Positions 8,384 through 17,094 of a stretch of 64,000 nucleotides of DNA are shown piece after piece. The notes beneath the pieces are model-generated. The model was not told the DNA's origin and did no database searches. It was given only the letters and a program-made list of their open reading frames with translations. The DNA is taken from the NCBI RefSeq assembly GCF_025566985.1, contig NZ_JAOQJD010000004.1:1-64000 (forward strand), in the 5' to 3' direction. Every line of letters begins with the position of its first letter. Positions within the stretch are counted from its first letter, which is position 1. Source of the DNA: Aedoeadaptatus acetigenes (GTDB lineage: Bacteria; Bacillota; Clostridia; Tissierellales; Peptoniphilaceae). The translations under genes were made by a program, and so were the position numbers.

Positions 8384-8961
8384 TTTTCCGTATCGATCGC
8401 CCGGGCATGTTTATTAATTAATTTCAAACCGATCGTACAGCCTAAATAACCGCCAAGCATTCCCAAAAGGACCACGGGAACAAAGGACCAATTCGGCATA
8501 ACCGCGACCAATTTATCCACGAAATCCACGCCGTATCCTCGATCGACCAGGGACTGAATGTATTGATCCCGCGCAAAATAGAGAGGCAATAAGTTCGCCG
8601 CTGCAAAGAGCATAAATACCGTATAGGCCCGTCGCGCTTGTTTCGGACTGTTGTAGCCGCCTTTCTTCATAACCCACTCCGATAAAAGCGAAACGGCAAT
8701 AATCAATGGCAGTGCCACGGCGCCGTGGCCTCCCAAGGAAAAGACCAGGCCGCAAACGACGCCCATGACGAGGATCATCCCGAATCGATGGATCTTGGTG
8801 GAATAAAGCATAAATACCGGTCCCGAAAGCAAGCCGCAGGCAAATGGGACGAAGGGCATGGCGACAGGAATAAAGCCGATCATGCCGCCGACCCAAATAG
8901 CCATTACCGTGAGCAGGGAAAATGCACCCGCGTTCACTAAATCTCGTACATTTAATTTCAT
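8380..8961 (-). CDS. MptD-type ECF S component
   Basis: 193 residues, about six transmembrane segments. The N-terminal MKLNVRDLVNAGAFSLL, and the GGHGAVALPLIIAVSLLSEWVMKKGGY region match the MptD family of putative ECF substrate-binding subunits. The substrate is not established; members often occur beside ABC pairs and AraC regulators in loci thought to handle metal chelates. AGGAGG lies ahead of ATG 8961. It starts 9 bp after the ABC gene and overlaps ecfT by 4 bp. Confidence 0.8.
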   Translation of the reverse strand: MKLNVRDLVNAGAFSLLTVMAIWVGGMIGFIPVAMPFVPFACGLLSGPVFMLYSTKIHRFGMILVMGVVCGLVFSLGGHGAVALPLIIAVSLLSEWVMKKGGYNSPKQARRAYTVFMLFAAANLLPLYFARDQYIQSLVDRGYGVDFVDKLVAVMPNWSFVPVVLLGMLGGYLGCTIGLKLINKHARAIDTEK

Positions 8962-8970
8962 GATAACCTC

Positions 8971-10692
8971 CTAATAGACATAGGCGTCTGAGCGCTCGAA
9001 GCTTTCGATCATGGTGCGGTAGGTGGGGCTTTCATCCAAAAGCGCCTCGTGCCGTCCGCAGGCTTCGATCTTTCCGCCGTTCATCACGATGATCTGATCC
9101 ACTCCTTCGATGGATTTCATGCGGTGGGAAATAATCATCACCGTCTTATTTTTTATCAGCCGATTCAAGGATTCCTGAATGTATTTTTCGTTTTCCACAT
9201 CCAGGGACGCGGCGATTTCATCCAAAAGAATGATTTCCGCATCTTTCAAAAAGGCGCGGGCGATGGAGATTCGCTGCCGCTGGCCGCCGGAAAGGCGGGA
9301 GCCGTTTTCGCCGATGATTGTGTCGTATCCCTGGGGCAATTGCTTTACGAAATCGTCGCAGCCGGCACGTTTCGCCGCTTCGTAGACTTCTTCTTCCGTG
9401 GCGTCGTATTTGCCGATGCGAATGTTATCGAAGACGGAGCCGTTGAAGAGGAGCACGTCTTGAAAGACCATGGACACGTGCTTAAACAGATCCTCCGTTT
9501 GAATGGAGGAAAGCTCTTTGCCGTCCACAGTCATATGCCCGGCGTCGTAATCGTAGAGGCGGCTTACCAAGCGGAGCAAAGTGGATTTGCCGCAGCCGGA
9601 GGGGCCCACCAATGCCGTTACCGTGTTTTGCTTCGCTTCAAAGGCGATGCCATCGATGACATTCTTTTTCTTATCGTAGGCGAAGCAGACATCTTCCCCG
9701 GCGATGTCAAAGCCGGTGAGGGCCGTCGGGCTTCCCGTTTGTTCCGGCGCATCCACCAAGCTTTTGATTTTATCGACGCTACTTGAAATGTAGGCGATTT
9801 CCGCGTGGGCCATGGTGAAGGCGGTGGTGGCGTCGATCAGGCGGGCCGCCGCAAAGACATAGCCGGCAAAGTAGAGCACGTTAATGGTGCCGCTTTGCAG
9901 AAGCCGGGTGCCCGCCACCATGGCAAAGCCCAGAGACAAAAAGCTAATTGCGCCGGAAAAGGTGACGGGAAGAGCCTGACCTAGCTCCGTGTGAATGTGC
10001 ACGGCTTCGTTTCGCCGCACCAGTCGCGTCGCCTCACTTTTCTTTGTCTCGCTTAAATGGTAGGACTGAATCTCCTCGTGAAGATCGATAAGCTCCTGAA
10101 AGGCTTTCGAGGACTTGCGCTGACGAAGATAATACTTTTTCGTCGCTCGTTTTTGCATTTTTTGCGACAGATGGGCGAGAAAAATGCTAAGCACAATGGG
10201 CGCCAAGACGGCGAGCCCCAGAAGGGGTTGGCCGATGAGAAGCATGATGCCGATCACCGCCACCGTGGCAAGGTAGGCGTAGTAGGTCGGCACGGAGTGA
10301 GACAGAGCGTGTTCGATGGCCTCCACATCCTTCATCATGGTTTGGGAGACATCGGTTAAGTCCTTTTTATTAAAGGAGGACAGGGGCAATTGCCTGATTC
10401 CCTCGGCGATTTCCATGCGCAGATTCGCCGATTCTTTGTAGGTTTCGTTAAAGGTGGTGTGGTACTCCTTATTGATGACCAGAAACATGACTACGCCGAT
10501 AAGCACAAAGCCGAGGGCGCCGTAGGCCCCATTGAAACCGCCGAAGCCCAAGAGACCGTTAGTGGCGTACATTAAGAGAAACATGGGGAGCATGTAGGTG
10601 ATGTTTTTTAAAAAGCCGTAAACCGTCGCTCGCCACAGGCCGTCCGCTCCCCGTTCCGTGAGGGCGTAGGTTTTTCGTAAATACTCTTTCAT
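8971..10692 (-). CDS. ABC half-transporter, permease fused to ATPase (second subunit)
   Basis: 573 residues. Six transmembrane helices in the first about 300 residues, then a nucleotide-binding domain with Walker A GPSGCGKST, signature LSGGQRQR and Walker B IILLDEIAASLD. It should pair with the product of 10689-12434 as a heterodimer. Type IV-fold half-transporters usually export, but YbtPQ/IrtAB import siderophores, and the ECF/AraC context here favours that reading as inference. Overlaps its partner gene by 4 bp. Confidence 0.85.
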   Translation of the reverse strand: MKEYLRKTYALTERGADGLWRATVYGFLKNITYMLPMFLLMYATNGLLGFGGFNGAYGALGFVLIGVVMFLVINKEYHTTFNETYKESANLRMEIAEGIRQLPLSSFNKKDLTDVSQTMMKDVEAIEHALSHSVPTYYAYLATVAVIGIMLLIGQPLLGLAVLAPIVLSIFLAHLSQKMQKRATKKYYLRQRKSSKAFQELIDLHEEIQSYHLSETKKSEATRLVRRNEAVHIHTELGQALPVTFSGAISFLSLGFAMVAGTRLLQSGTINVLYFAGYVFAAARLIDATTAFTMAHAEIAYISSSVDKIKSLVDAPEQTGSPTALTGFDIAGEDVCFAYDKKKNVIDGIAFEAKQNTVTALVGPSGCGKSTLLRLVSRLYDYDAGHMTVDGKELSSIQTEDLFKHVSMVFQDVLLFNGSVFDNIRIGKYDATEEEVYEAAKRAGCDDFVKQLPQGYDTIIGENGSRLSGGQRQRISIARAFLKDAEIILLDEIAASLDVENEKYIQESLNRLIKNKTVMIISHRMKSIEGVDQIIVMNGGKIEACGRHEALLDESPTYRTMIESFERSDAYVY

Positions 10693-12434
10693 CCGTCAAT
10701 CCTCCATTCATTGGCCTCGTGATACAAGTTGACAAACCGGGCGTAGCGGCCGTCCTCTTTCATAAGGGCGTCGTGATTGCCTCTCTCCACGACCTTTCCC
10801 CCTTCGATAAAGAGAATCTCGTCGACGCCGCGAATGCTGCTCATGCGATGGGCGATCATGATGGTGGTGCGACCCTTCATTAAGTTCGAAAAGGCCTTTT
10901 GGATCTCGTATTCGTTTTCGGGATCTGCCGCCGCCGAGGCTTCATCCAGAATGAGGATTTTCGGATCTTTTAAAAACAATCGGGCGATGGCGACCCGTTG
11001 GCACTCGCCGCCGGAAAGCTTCACGCCCTCGGCGCCGATGACGGTGTCGTAGCCTGCGGGAAATTTCTCCTTAAACTCTTCGCAGCGAGCTAAGGCCAGC
11101 GCCCGATGCACTTCTTCCGGGGATGCCTCGGGGCCTGCAAGTTTCACATTATCGTAAATGGTGAGGCCTTCAAAAAGTTTCGCTTGTTGAAACACCATGC
11201 CCACCGTTTCCATGACCACTTCTTTGTCGTAGGCGGTCATGGATTTCTCGCCGATCATCACTTCGCCCTTATCCACCGGGTAGAGCCCGGAGACGAGCTT
11301 GGCGATTGTGGACTTGCCGCCGCCGGAGGGGCCGACGAAAGCGTAAATTTTTCCCGCATCCAAGTGGAGGGAGAAATCGGAGAGAATTTTTTCGTCCTCG
11401 TAAGAAAAGTCTACGTGGCTAAAGGTAATGGAGCCGTCTGCGAAGTCTTTTTCTTTTCCGAAGACCATTTTCTTTTCTTCCATCTCCTTAAACAGGCTCT
11501 CCAGAGTATCCACGGCGCGATTGGCCTGCGCGTGATACATGGACACATACATAATTTTCATAATGTTGGCAAAAAACATCCCCATAAACAGGGCGAAGAA
11601 CAGGGCCTTTGCCGCCCACAGGCCGCCGCCGTCCCCTGCGCCCACGCGATAAACGGCGTAGAAAACAGGCACGACGATGAATAAATTCAACAGCCACTGA
11701 AAGGTGACATAGGGAATGCGACAGGACATGGAGTAGTTGTAAACCATGTCGGCGTAATCGTTGATGGTACTGTATAGTCGCTTAAAGCTCACGATGGGCG
11801 CGGCAAAAAGCTTCACCACCTGCATGCCCCGCACGTATTCCACGGCTTCGGCATTTAGCAGATCCAGCTGCTCCATATAGGCGCTCATAAATTCTTTTTC
11901 CCCCATCATTTTGAAGCAGAGGAAGCCCGACAAGAGGACGATGACGCCGAAAAAGCCCGCCAGCCGCAAATCCACCAGGCCGATGACGACAAACATAAGA
12001 ATGGGCGTTAAAATGGCCACGGTCTGATCGGGAATCAAATGGGCCACGGCCATGTGGGTCTGCTCCACATTGTCGTCGATGATTTTTCGCACGCGACCCG
12101 ATTGGTTTTTATCGTAAAAGGTATTGGACGCCGTCAAGAGATGATCGATGCCCTTTTCCCTCAGGCGGGTCTCCAAGCGAAAGGCCGCCAAGTGGCTCAT
12201 CCATGTACCGAGAAAATAGAGAATCCCGTAAGCGACAAATGCCGCTACCACGCGAAGGGCGTAATCGCTGCCCGCACTGAAATCCTGTTGAATGAAAATG
12301 GCCTTTAGGGCGAGCCACAGACAGTAATAGCCGAATAAATGACAGCACACGGCGGCTATGGAAAAAATCGCCGATAAAAAGCCGTTGCTTCGCTTCTCCG
12401 GTATGTAAGCAAATAGTTTGCGATAGGTGTTCAA
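10689..12434 (-). CDS. ABC half-transporter, permease fused to ATPase (first subunit)
   Basis: 581 residues: six-helix membrane domain (about 1-320), then Walker A GPSGGGKST, signature LSGGECQR and Walker B ILILDEASAAAD. First gene of the six-gene operon. The start is TTG at 12432-12434, chosen because AAAGGAG lies six bases upstream and no in-frame ATG fits. The promoter at 12453-12481 and the AraC-like repeat at 12522-12551 lie upstream. The catalytic base after Walker B is Glu in both subunits, so both ATP sites may be active. Confidence 0.85.
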   Translation of the reverse strand: MNTYRKLFAYIPEKRSNGFLSAIFSIAAVCCHLFGYYCLWLALKAIFIQQDFSAGSDYALRVVAAFVAYGILYFLGTWMSHLAAFRLETRLREKGIDHLLTASNTFYDKNQSGRVRKIIDDNVEQTHMAVAHLIPDQTVAILTPILMFVVIGLVDLRLAGFFGVIVLLSGFLCFKMMGEKEFMSAYMEQLDLLNAEAVEYVRGMQVVKLFAAPIVSFKRLYSTINDYADMVYNYSMSCRIPYVTFQWLLNLFIVVPVFYAVYRVGAGDGGGLWAAKALFFALFMGMFFANIMKIMYVSMYHAQANRAVDTLESLFKEMEEKKMVFGKEKDFADGSITFSHVDFSYEDEKILSDFSLHLDAGKIYAFVGPSGGGKSTIAKLVSGLYPVDKGEVMIGEKSMTAYDKEVVMETVGMVFQQAKLFEGLTIYDNVKLAGPEASPEEVHRALALARCEEFKEKFPAGYDTVIGAEGVKLSGGECQRVAIARLFLKDPKILILDEASAAADPENEYEIQKAFSNLMKGRTTIMIAHRMSSIRGVDEILFIEGGKVVERGNHDALMKEDGRYARFVNLYHEANEWRIDG

Positions 12435-12452
12435 ACAGATCTCCTTTCATTA

Positions 12453-12481
12453 ATGATAGTGCTTATCTTTTGTCTTTTAAA
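12453..12481 (-). promoter_or_regulatory. sigma-A promoter of the ABC/ECF/AraC operon
   Basis: Minus strand: -10 TATCAT (12453-12458) and -35 TTTAAA (12476-12481) with a 17-base spacer, 19 bp before the TTG start. GATAAGCACTATC overlaps the -10 as an imperfect palindrome and could be a repressor site of Fur/DtxR type; that is a guess. Confidence 0.55.
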
Positions 12482-12521
12482 CACAGTGTAGCGATTTTCC
12501 TTTTCCTTGTCTATTCATAAA

Positions 12522-12551
12522 AGCGAAATTATTCATTTCGTATAGCGAAAT
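12522..12551. promoter_or_regulatory. AraC-type direct repeat in the divergent intergenic region
   Basis: AGCGAAAT occurs at 12522-12529 and again at 12544-12551, exactly 22 bp apart (two helical turns), with an inverted ATTTCG copy between them at 12535-12540. AraC regulators bind direct repeats of about this spacing. The site lies 41 bp upstream of the -35 of the transporter operon, a normal activator position. Confidence 0.5.
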
Positions 12552-12625
12552 CCACGCACGCCCGGCGATGCGAAGTCGGCCCGTCCGGTTGCCGCGGAAA
12601 TGAATCCCATGGAGTGATTTTTCTT

Positions 12626-12633
12626 GATATAAT
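12626..12633 (+). promoter_or_regulatory. extended -10 promoter of the sensor operon
   Basis: T-G-A-TATAAT at 12625-12633 is a good extended -10 (TGnTATAAT). No -35 is recognisable, which is common for this promoter class and for activated promoters. The first gene starts at 12697. Confidence 0.5.
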
Positions 12634-12696
12634 AATAAAGAACCAAAGTGTTTTATAAGATGCGCGGCCCCCGTGCCGCCTCAGAAGGAGAGCACC

Positions 12697-14361
12697 ATGT
12701 ACCGAAAAGAGATCACGACCTATATCTTCTCGATTCTTTTAATTGCCGCGGCCGCGGCCGTTCAATTGGCAGAGGCCCGTGATGCATTGCCTTTTACGGG
12801 AAAGACTCTGGTGTTTTTTCTCTACGCCCTGATCTTTCTTCTCTGGGCGAAAAATATGGAAAATCGCGTGCTCCGCGCCGACGTGGCCCGGCGATTTAAG
12901 CTGATCGCCCTTTTGCTCATCGGCTATTTGGCGACGCGCACGGTGAAATACGAAATCCTCATCGCATCTTCCACGGCCGTTCGTTGGATTCGCTACATAT
13001 ACTACTTTTTCATCCTCACCACGGTCCATTTGGTCTTTTTTACGTCCCTCTACGTAGGAAAATCGGAGCGAGAACCCATAGACAGGCGCTGGTATCTCTT
13101 TTGGATTCCCACCGCATCGTTGATTCTTTTGATTTTGACCAACGATCTCCACGGCCTCGTCTTCGTTCCCTACGCCCACGCCTCGGGCTTTAAACAGTAC
13201 GGCCCGGCGTATCTTCTCGTCAACGGCTACATCCTCCTTCTCGCCGCCCTGACTTTGATCATTACCTCGAAGCGGTCCTTGGCACAAAAGCGCCTGCGAT
13301 CCATCGCCGCCCCGGTGGGGGTTTTGGCCCTTTGTTTTATCTACACCATGTTCTACATTGCGGATGCGCCCTCTTTTCACTATGTGAAGATCGCCTTTCA
13401 AAGTGCGGAGTTTAACAGCCTCACGGTGATTCTCTTTATCGAGTCCTTGGTCTTTACGCGGCTCATCGCTTCCAATCGCGGCTACGACACGTTTCTAAGT
13501 CTCTCGTCACTGAATATGGGTATGATGGATTTAAAGGGGCGCATGGTCGTAAAGCCAAACAAGGGCCCGGAGGTCAGCGCCGATGCGGTGATGCGGGCCG
13601 AAAGCCGCGCCATCGCCGTCGACGAAAACACGCTCCTCGAGAGTTCGCCCATTCACGGGGGCAGCTGTTTTTGGTTCGTGGATCTCACGGATTTCAACCG
13701 CCTGAAGGCACAGCTTCTCTCCGTCAACGAGGAAATGCTCAACGAAAACGAATTGCTCATGGCCAATAACAAATTAAGGGAAGAAATGGCCAAGGTGGAA
13801 GAGCAGAAGGAGATTCGCGCCGCCATTAACGAACATCTCAAGCCCCAATTCGCTCAGCTGAAAACCATTATGGCCGCGCTGCCCGAGGAGGAAGGGGCCT
13901 ATGAAGACGCCTTAAAGGACGCCTGCCTTTTGAATGTGTACATTAAGCGCTTCTCCAATTTATTTTTACTGGGGCGAAACAAAAAGGGCCTTCCCCTTTC
14001 CGAGGTGCGCCTGGCCTTCGACGAATCCCTGGACTACCTGCGGCTGAAAGGCGTGATTACCTCCGACACCTGGACGGTGGAGGGCGTAGTGGATGCCGCT
14101 CTCGGCCTGAGCCTTTACGCCGCTTTTCAAATCATCTTGGAGGCCCATCTCCATTCCCTCTCGGCGCTATTTGTTCACTTTAAGGAAGACGACGGGGATC
14201 TTCTGCTTTCCATCTACGTGGAAACCGAGGAGAAAATCTCCCTGGAAAGAGAAATCCTCGAGGTGCTTCCCCCGGAAGGCGTCGCCTTTACGGAAGAATT
14301 TGAAGAGATGCTCTGCATTCGGCGCTTCTCCATCAGTAAGGCGGTGATGATCGATGCTTAA
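12697..14361 (+). CDS. membrane sensor protein with degenerate kinase-like C-terminus
   Basis: 554 residues from ATG 12697, chosen for the GAAGGAG site; the frame opens at 12673. The N-terminal half (about 1-255) has seven to eight hydrophobic segments, like 7TM receptor-type sensor kinases. A PAS-like or linker part (about 260-340) and a coiled coil (345-385) follow. A DHp-like helix contains NEHLKPQFAQLK, but the C-terminal part has no recognisable N, G1 or G2 boxes, so ATP binding is unlikely. It overlaps the next gene, a true kinase, by 8 bp. It is probably a receptor subunit that controls that kinase; this is inference. Confidence 0.65.
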   Translation: MYRKEITTYIFSILLIAAAAAVQLAEARDALPFTGKTLVFFLYALIFLLWAKNMENRVLRADVARRFKLIALLLIGYLATRTVKYEILIASSTAVRWIRYIYYFFILTTVHLVFFTSLYVGKSEREPIDRRWYLFWIPTASLILLILTNDLHGLVFVPYAHASGFKQYGPAYLLVNGYILLLAALTLIITSKRSLAQKRLRSIAAPVGVLALCFIYTMFYIADAPSFHYVKIAFQSAEFNSLTVILFIESLVFTRLIASNRGYDTFLSLSSLNMGMMDLKGRMVVKPNKGPEVSADAVMRAESRAIAVDENTLLESSPIHGGSCFWFVDLTDFNRLKAQLLSVNEEMLNENELLMANNKLREEMAKVEEQKEIRAAINEHLKPQFAQLKTIMAALPEEEGAYEDALKDACLLNVYIKRFSNLFLLGRNKKGLPLSEVRLAFDESLDYLRLKGVITSDTWTVEGVVDAALGLSLYAAFQIILEAHLHSLSALFVHFKEDDGDLLLSIYVETEEKISLEREILEVLPPEGVAFTEEFEEMLCIRRFSISKAVMIDA

Positions 14362-15616
14362 TCTTTCCACCGCCGGCCTCGCCCTGTTGTTTATCGCAAG
14401 CCTCGTGATCCTTCTCATCGCCCTGGATCTTTCCGTGGAGGCGATCCTCACCTTACGCGTATCGACCCTCGTTCTTCTGAGCGCCCTCTTGGTCGCGGCC
14501 GCACTTCTTCCCGCCCAAGTGGTGGCGGAGCTGGGCACCGGGCACATGCACGTGGCCACGTATTTTCTGTCCATGCCCCTTTTTGGCTTCATCGCCTATC
14601 TCCTGCTTTTGCTCCTTCTTGAAGGCGCCCTGGCGCGAAAACTTTCCAAACTAAAAAAGGAACAGTTGGGGGTAAACTCCGTAAAAGAAAGCGTGGACAA
14701 TCTTCCCGACGGGATTTGCTTTTCAAAACTTGACGGCACGCCTCTGTTGGTGAACCGCCAAATGCAGGAAATCAGCTACCAGGTCTTCGGCAAAAAGCTC
14801 GTCAACGACTTGCTCTGCGCCAGAGACATCGAAGCCAATCGCATCAAGCCTCGGACAAAAATTTTGCAGCGGGAGCCTTTGATCGTCGAAAGCAATTCCA
14901 AGGTGTGGCAGATTAAAATCATCCACCACGGCTTGGTGAAAGAAACTTTGGCCTACGACATTACCCTGGAGTGGGCGCTGTACGAGGAAATCGAAAAAAT
15001 GACCCGGGCCAATCAGCGGATGAACGCCGAGTTAAAGGCGTACCGGGAAAAAATCGGCGAATACACGAGGCAGAAGGAAACTTTACAGGCCAAAATAAAA
15101 ATTCACGACCGCCTGGGCCAGGCACTGATTTATTTCAGGCGCTATTTGGAAAAGGCGGAGAAGACGCCGGAGGATCGCCGCCGGTTGGAGACCCTGTGGG
15201 GGGAATGCCTTCTTCTTTTCGACGAAGAGGAGGAGCCTGTGAAAGTTGCCTCGGCCTGGGACAAGTTTATTACCACAGCGGGGGCCATCGGCGTGGGCGT
15301 CATGGTCCAAGGCGAGGTTCCCGAAAGCAAGGAAGATCAGGCGCTCTTGGTGGAATTGGTCCACGAGGCGTTAAATAACGCCATTCGCCACGGCCACGCC
15401 AAAAAGATTTGGATTACGCTGAAAGATCAAGGGCCCACATTTACCTGCTGCATTAAAAACGACGGCGACTTGCCCACGGGCCCGGTGGAGGAAAAGGGCG
15501 GCTTGAAAAACATGCGCCAACGCCTGGCCTATTACGACGGCAGTCTGGCCGTTCGAACAGAGTCGCTCTTTGAATTGGATTTATCCTGGACGAAAGGAGG
15601 TTTTCGTGACGTATAA
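14354..15616 (+). CDS. sensor histidine kinase (LytS/NarX-like ATPase)
   Basis: 420 residues. Three hydrophobic segments in the first about 100 residues, a PAS-like region (about 105-205), a coiled coil and a phosphoacceptor helix with KIHDRLGQAL (His near 253). The HATPase domain has the N box LVHEALNNAIRHG and a late GGLKNMRQRL motif, as in kinases that pair with NarL-type regulators. It starts inside the end of the upstream sensor gene and overlaps the response-regulator gene by 11 bp. The stimulus is unknown; the divergent transporter operon suggests an uptake or envelope signal. Confidence 0.8.
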   Translation: MLNLSTAGLALLFIASLVILLIALDLSVEAILTLRVSTLVLLSALLVAAALLPAQVVAELGTGHMHVATYFLSMPLFGFIAYLLLLLLLEGALARKLSKLKKEQLGVNSVKESVDNLPDGICFSKLDGTPLLVNRQMQEISYQVFGKKLVNDLLCARDIEANRIKPRTKILQREPLIVESNSKVWQIKIIHHGLVKETLAYDITLEWALYEEIEKMTRANQRMNAELKAYREKIGEYTRQKETLQAKIKIHDRLGQALIYFRRYLEKAEKTPEDRRRLETLWGECLLLFDEEEEPVKVASAWDKFITTAGAIGVGVMVQGEVPESKEDQALLVELVHEALNNAIRHGHAKKIWITLKDQGPTFTCCIKNDGDLPTGPVEEKGGLKNMRQRLAYYDGSLAVRTESLFELDLSWTKGGFRDV

Positions 15617-16238
15617 ACTCATGATCGTCGACGATCAATTCGTCTCCCGCGAGCTTTTTCGCCTGATTCTGGACAAAAGTCCCGATTACGAGGTGGTGTA
15701 TTCCGTGGACACGGCCATGTTTGCCGACACCTACGTCCTGAACGGGGACTTGGATTTGGTGATTATGGACATTCTCATGCAAGACGGATCCAACGGATTG
15801 GATGCGGCGGAAAAGATAAAGAAGCTGAGGCCGGAGATGAAAATCGTCGCCGTCACCAGCATGCCGGAAGTTTCCTGGATGGATCGGGCAAAGGCCATCG
15901 GCATCGACAGTTTTTGGTACAAGGAAGCCTCGGAGGCCGGCATCCTCGAGGTAATCGGCCGCACCCTGGCCGGGGAATCCATTTATCCCGAGCAAACCCC
16001 GGTGATTCAATTGGGTCTGGCGAAATCCACGGAGTTTACGCCCCGGGAAATTCAGGTGCTGCGCCTTTTGACCACCGGCGCCGGAAACGACGAGATCGCG
16101 AGCAAATTGGAGATCTCTCTGAACACGGTGAAGACCCACGTCATGCACCTCATGGACAAGACGGGCTTTACCAGCCGCACCCAGCTGGCCATTCAGGCGC
16201 GCATTACGGGCTTTGTCATCGACGAAAGTGAACAATGA
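15606..16238 (+). CDS. NarL/FixJ-family response regulator
   Basis: 210 residues from GTG 15606, chosen because AAAGGAGG sits at 15593-15600, inside the kinase gene. The receiver domain (about 1-120) has acidic residues IVDDQ, phospho-Asp in LVIMDILMQDG and the conserved Lys in FWYKEAS. The C-terminal LuxR-type helix-turn-helix (about 140-205) reads FTPREIQVLRLLTTGAGNDEIASKLEIS..TVKTHV. It is probably phosphorylated by the kinase at 14354-15616. Targets are not visible; the shared intergenic region upstream is a candidate. A strong terminator follows at once. Confidence 0.9.
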   Translation: MTYKLMIVDDQFVSRELFRLILDKSPDYEVVYSVDTAMFADTYVLNGDLDLVIMDILMQDGSNGLDAAEKIKKLRPEMKIVAVTSMPEVSWMDRAKAIGIDSFWYKEASEAGILEVIGRTLAGESIYPEQTPVIQLGLAKSTEFTPREIQVLRLLTTGAGNDEIASKLEISLNTVKTHVMHLMDKTGFTSRTQLAIQARITGFVIDESEQ

Positions 16239-16240
16239 AG

Positions 16241-16267
16241 CCGCGGATATCCTCCGCGGTTTTTTTG
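16241..16267 (+). terminator. terminator of the sensor operon
   Basis: Perfect stem CCGCGGA/TCCGCGG (16241-16247, 16253-16259) followed by eight T's, three bases after the stop of the response regulator. Confidence 0.9.
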
Positions 16268-16273
16268 TGCTCG

Positions 16274-16301
16274 CAAAAAAAGAGCCCGCCTCTGCGAGCT
16301 C
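16274..16301 (-). terminator. terminator of the 16310-17041 gene
   Basis: Arms 16282-16289 and 16294-16301 pair with one mismatch. The minus strand then runs into TTTTTTT. It lies just after the stop at 16310 and converges with the preceding plus-strand terminator. Confidence 0.8.
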
Positions 16302-16309
16302 TTTCGCGA

Positions 16310-17041
16310 TTAATTTACCGCCACCACCTCTTCATAGCCGTCGGTGAGCGGATTGTATTCCATGATCACCGTGCCGGTTTTGTTTATAAAGAAATAGCAC
16401 AGGTGATCGACGAGGTTTTTATCCACGGGATTGTCTTTGCGCAGGGCGACGAAGAAGCCTTCTTCCTTTAGATTCTTTTCATCCACCGTCACCGGCCGCG
16501 TGTCCGTAGCGTAGTAGCCCTCATCCAACAGGCCCATCTTCATCAGCCGATCGATCACTTCCGCCGCGGCGTTTTCGACATTCACATAGGGCTTTAAATA
16601 GTGATCGGGGGAGGAGATCCGCACCGCTCGCGCCGCCTCGTCCCAGGCCACATCCATGTCGAACATTTCCGCGATGGCCCGGAGGGGAAGCATGGTGCGA
16701 TTATTTTTAATGAAGGCCGGCCCATCCAGAGGCACGGGGCCCGCCATCTCGGTCGTGCTGATGCGCATCTCTTTCTTTCCGATGGGGATGTAGATGAGCT
16801 TGTCGCCTTTTTCGATGGACACGGCTTTTTCATCTTTCAGATAAAAGACCTGCGCCCCTAAATTTTCGGCGATGACCCGCACGGGCACGAAGGTTCTGGA
16901 ATTTTTAATCACCGGCGGCTGATCCGTCGAGATGATTTCGCCGTTCATATAGATCGTCACATCCTTCGGCCCTTTAAAGGCCAGGGCGAAAATCAACAGA
17001 GGCAAGAGCCATAACCATTTTCTGCGATCCGTCTTTTTCAT
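16310..17041 (-). CDS. secreted copper-amine-oxidase N-terminal domain protein
   Basis: 243 residues. An N-terminal signal or anchor (KKTDRRKWLWLLPLLIFALAF) precedes a copper amine oxidase N-domain (about 28-145): VTIYMNGEIISTDQPPVI...SRTFVPVRVIAENLGAQV and NRTMLPLRAIAEMFDMDVAWDE. In Firmicutes this stalk-like domain occurs in many surface proteins without oxidase activity. The C-terminal part (about 150-243) is a small unknown domain. A paralogue lies at 62657-63451. Probably an exported cell-wall protein; no catalytic domain is present. Confidence 0.75.
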   Translation of the reverse strand: MKKTDRRKWLWLLPLLIFALAFKGPKDVTIYMNGEIISTDQPPVIKNSRTFVPVRVIAENLGAQVFYLKDEKAVSIEKGDKLIYIPIGKKEMRISTTEMAGPVPLDGPAFIKNNRTMLPLRAIAEMFDMDVAWDEAARAVRISSPDHYLKPYVNVENAAAEVIDRLMKMGLLDEGYYATDTRPVTVDEKNLKEEGFFVALRKDNPVDKNLVDHLCYFFINKTGTVIMEYNPLTDGYEEVVAVN

Positions 17042-17094
17042 GATTTTCTCCTTTCGGCCCGCGTGGTTCTTCTTTTATTATGCGCCCGGGAAAT

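Noticed and set aside
8996..9800. Long plus-strand open frames inside the ABC transporter gene (for example 9049-9786, 245 codons)
   Set aside because: They are antisense to a gene with all ABC motifs, have no ribosome site and show no recognisable domain; GC-rich codons on the opposite strand keep them open.
15453..16235. 260-codon minus-strand frame opposite the kinase end and response regulator
   Set aside because: Antisense to clear kinase and NarL-type sequences; low-complexity His/Arg-rich translation without motifs.
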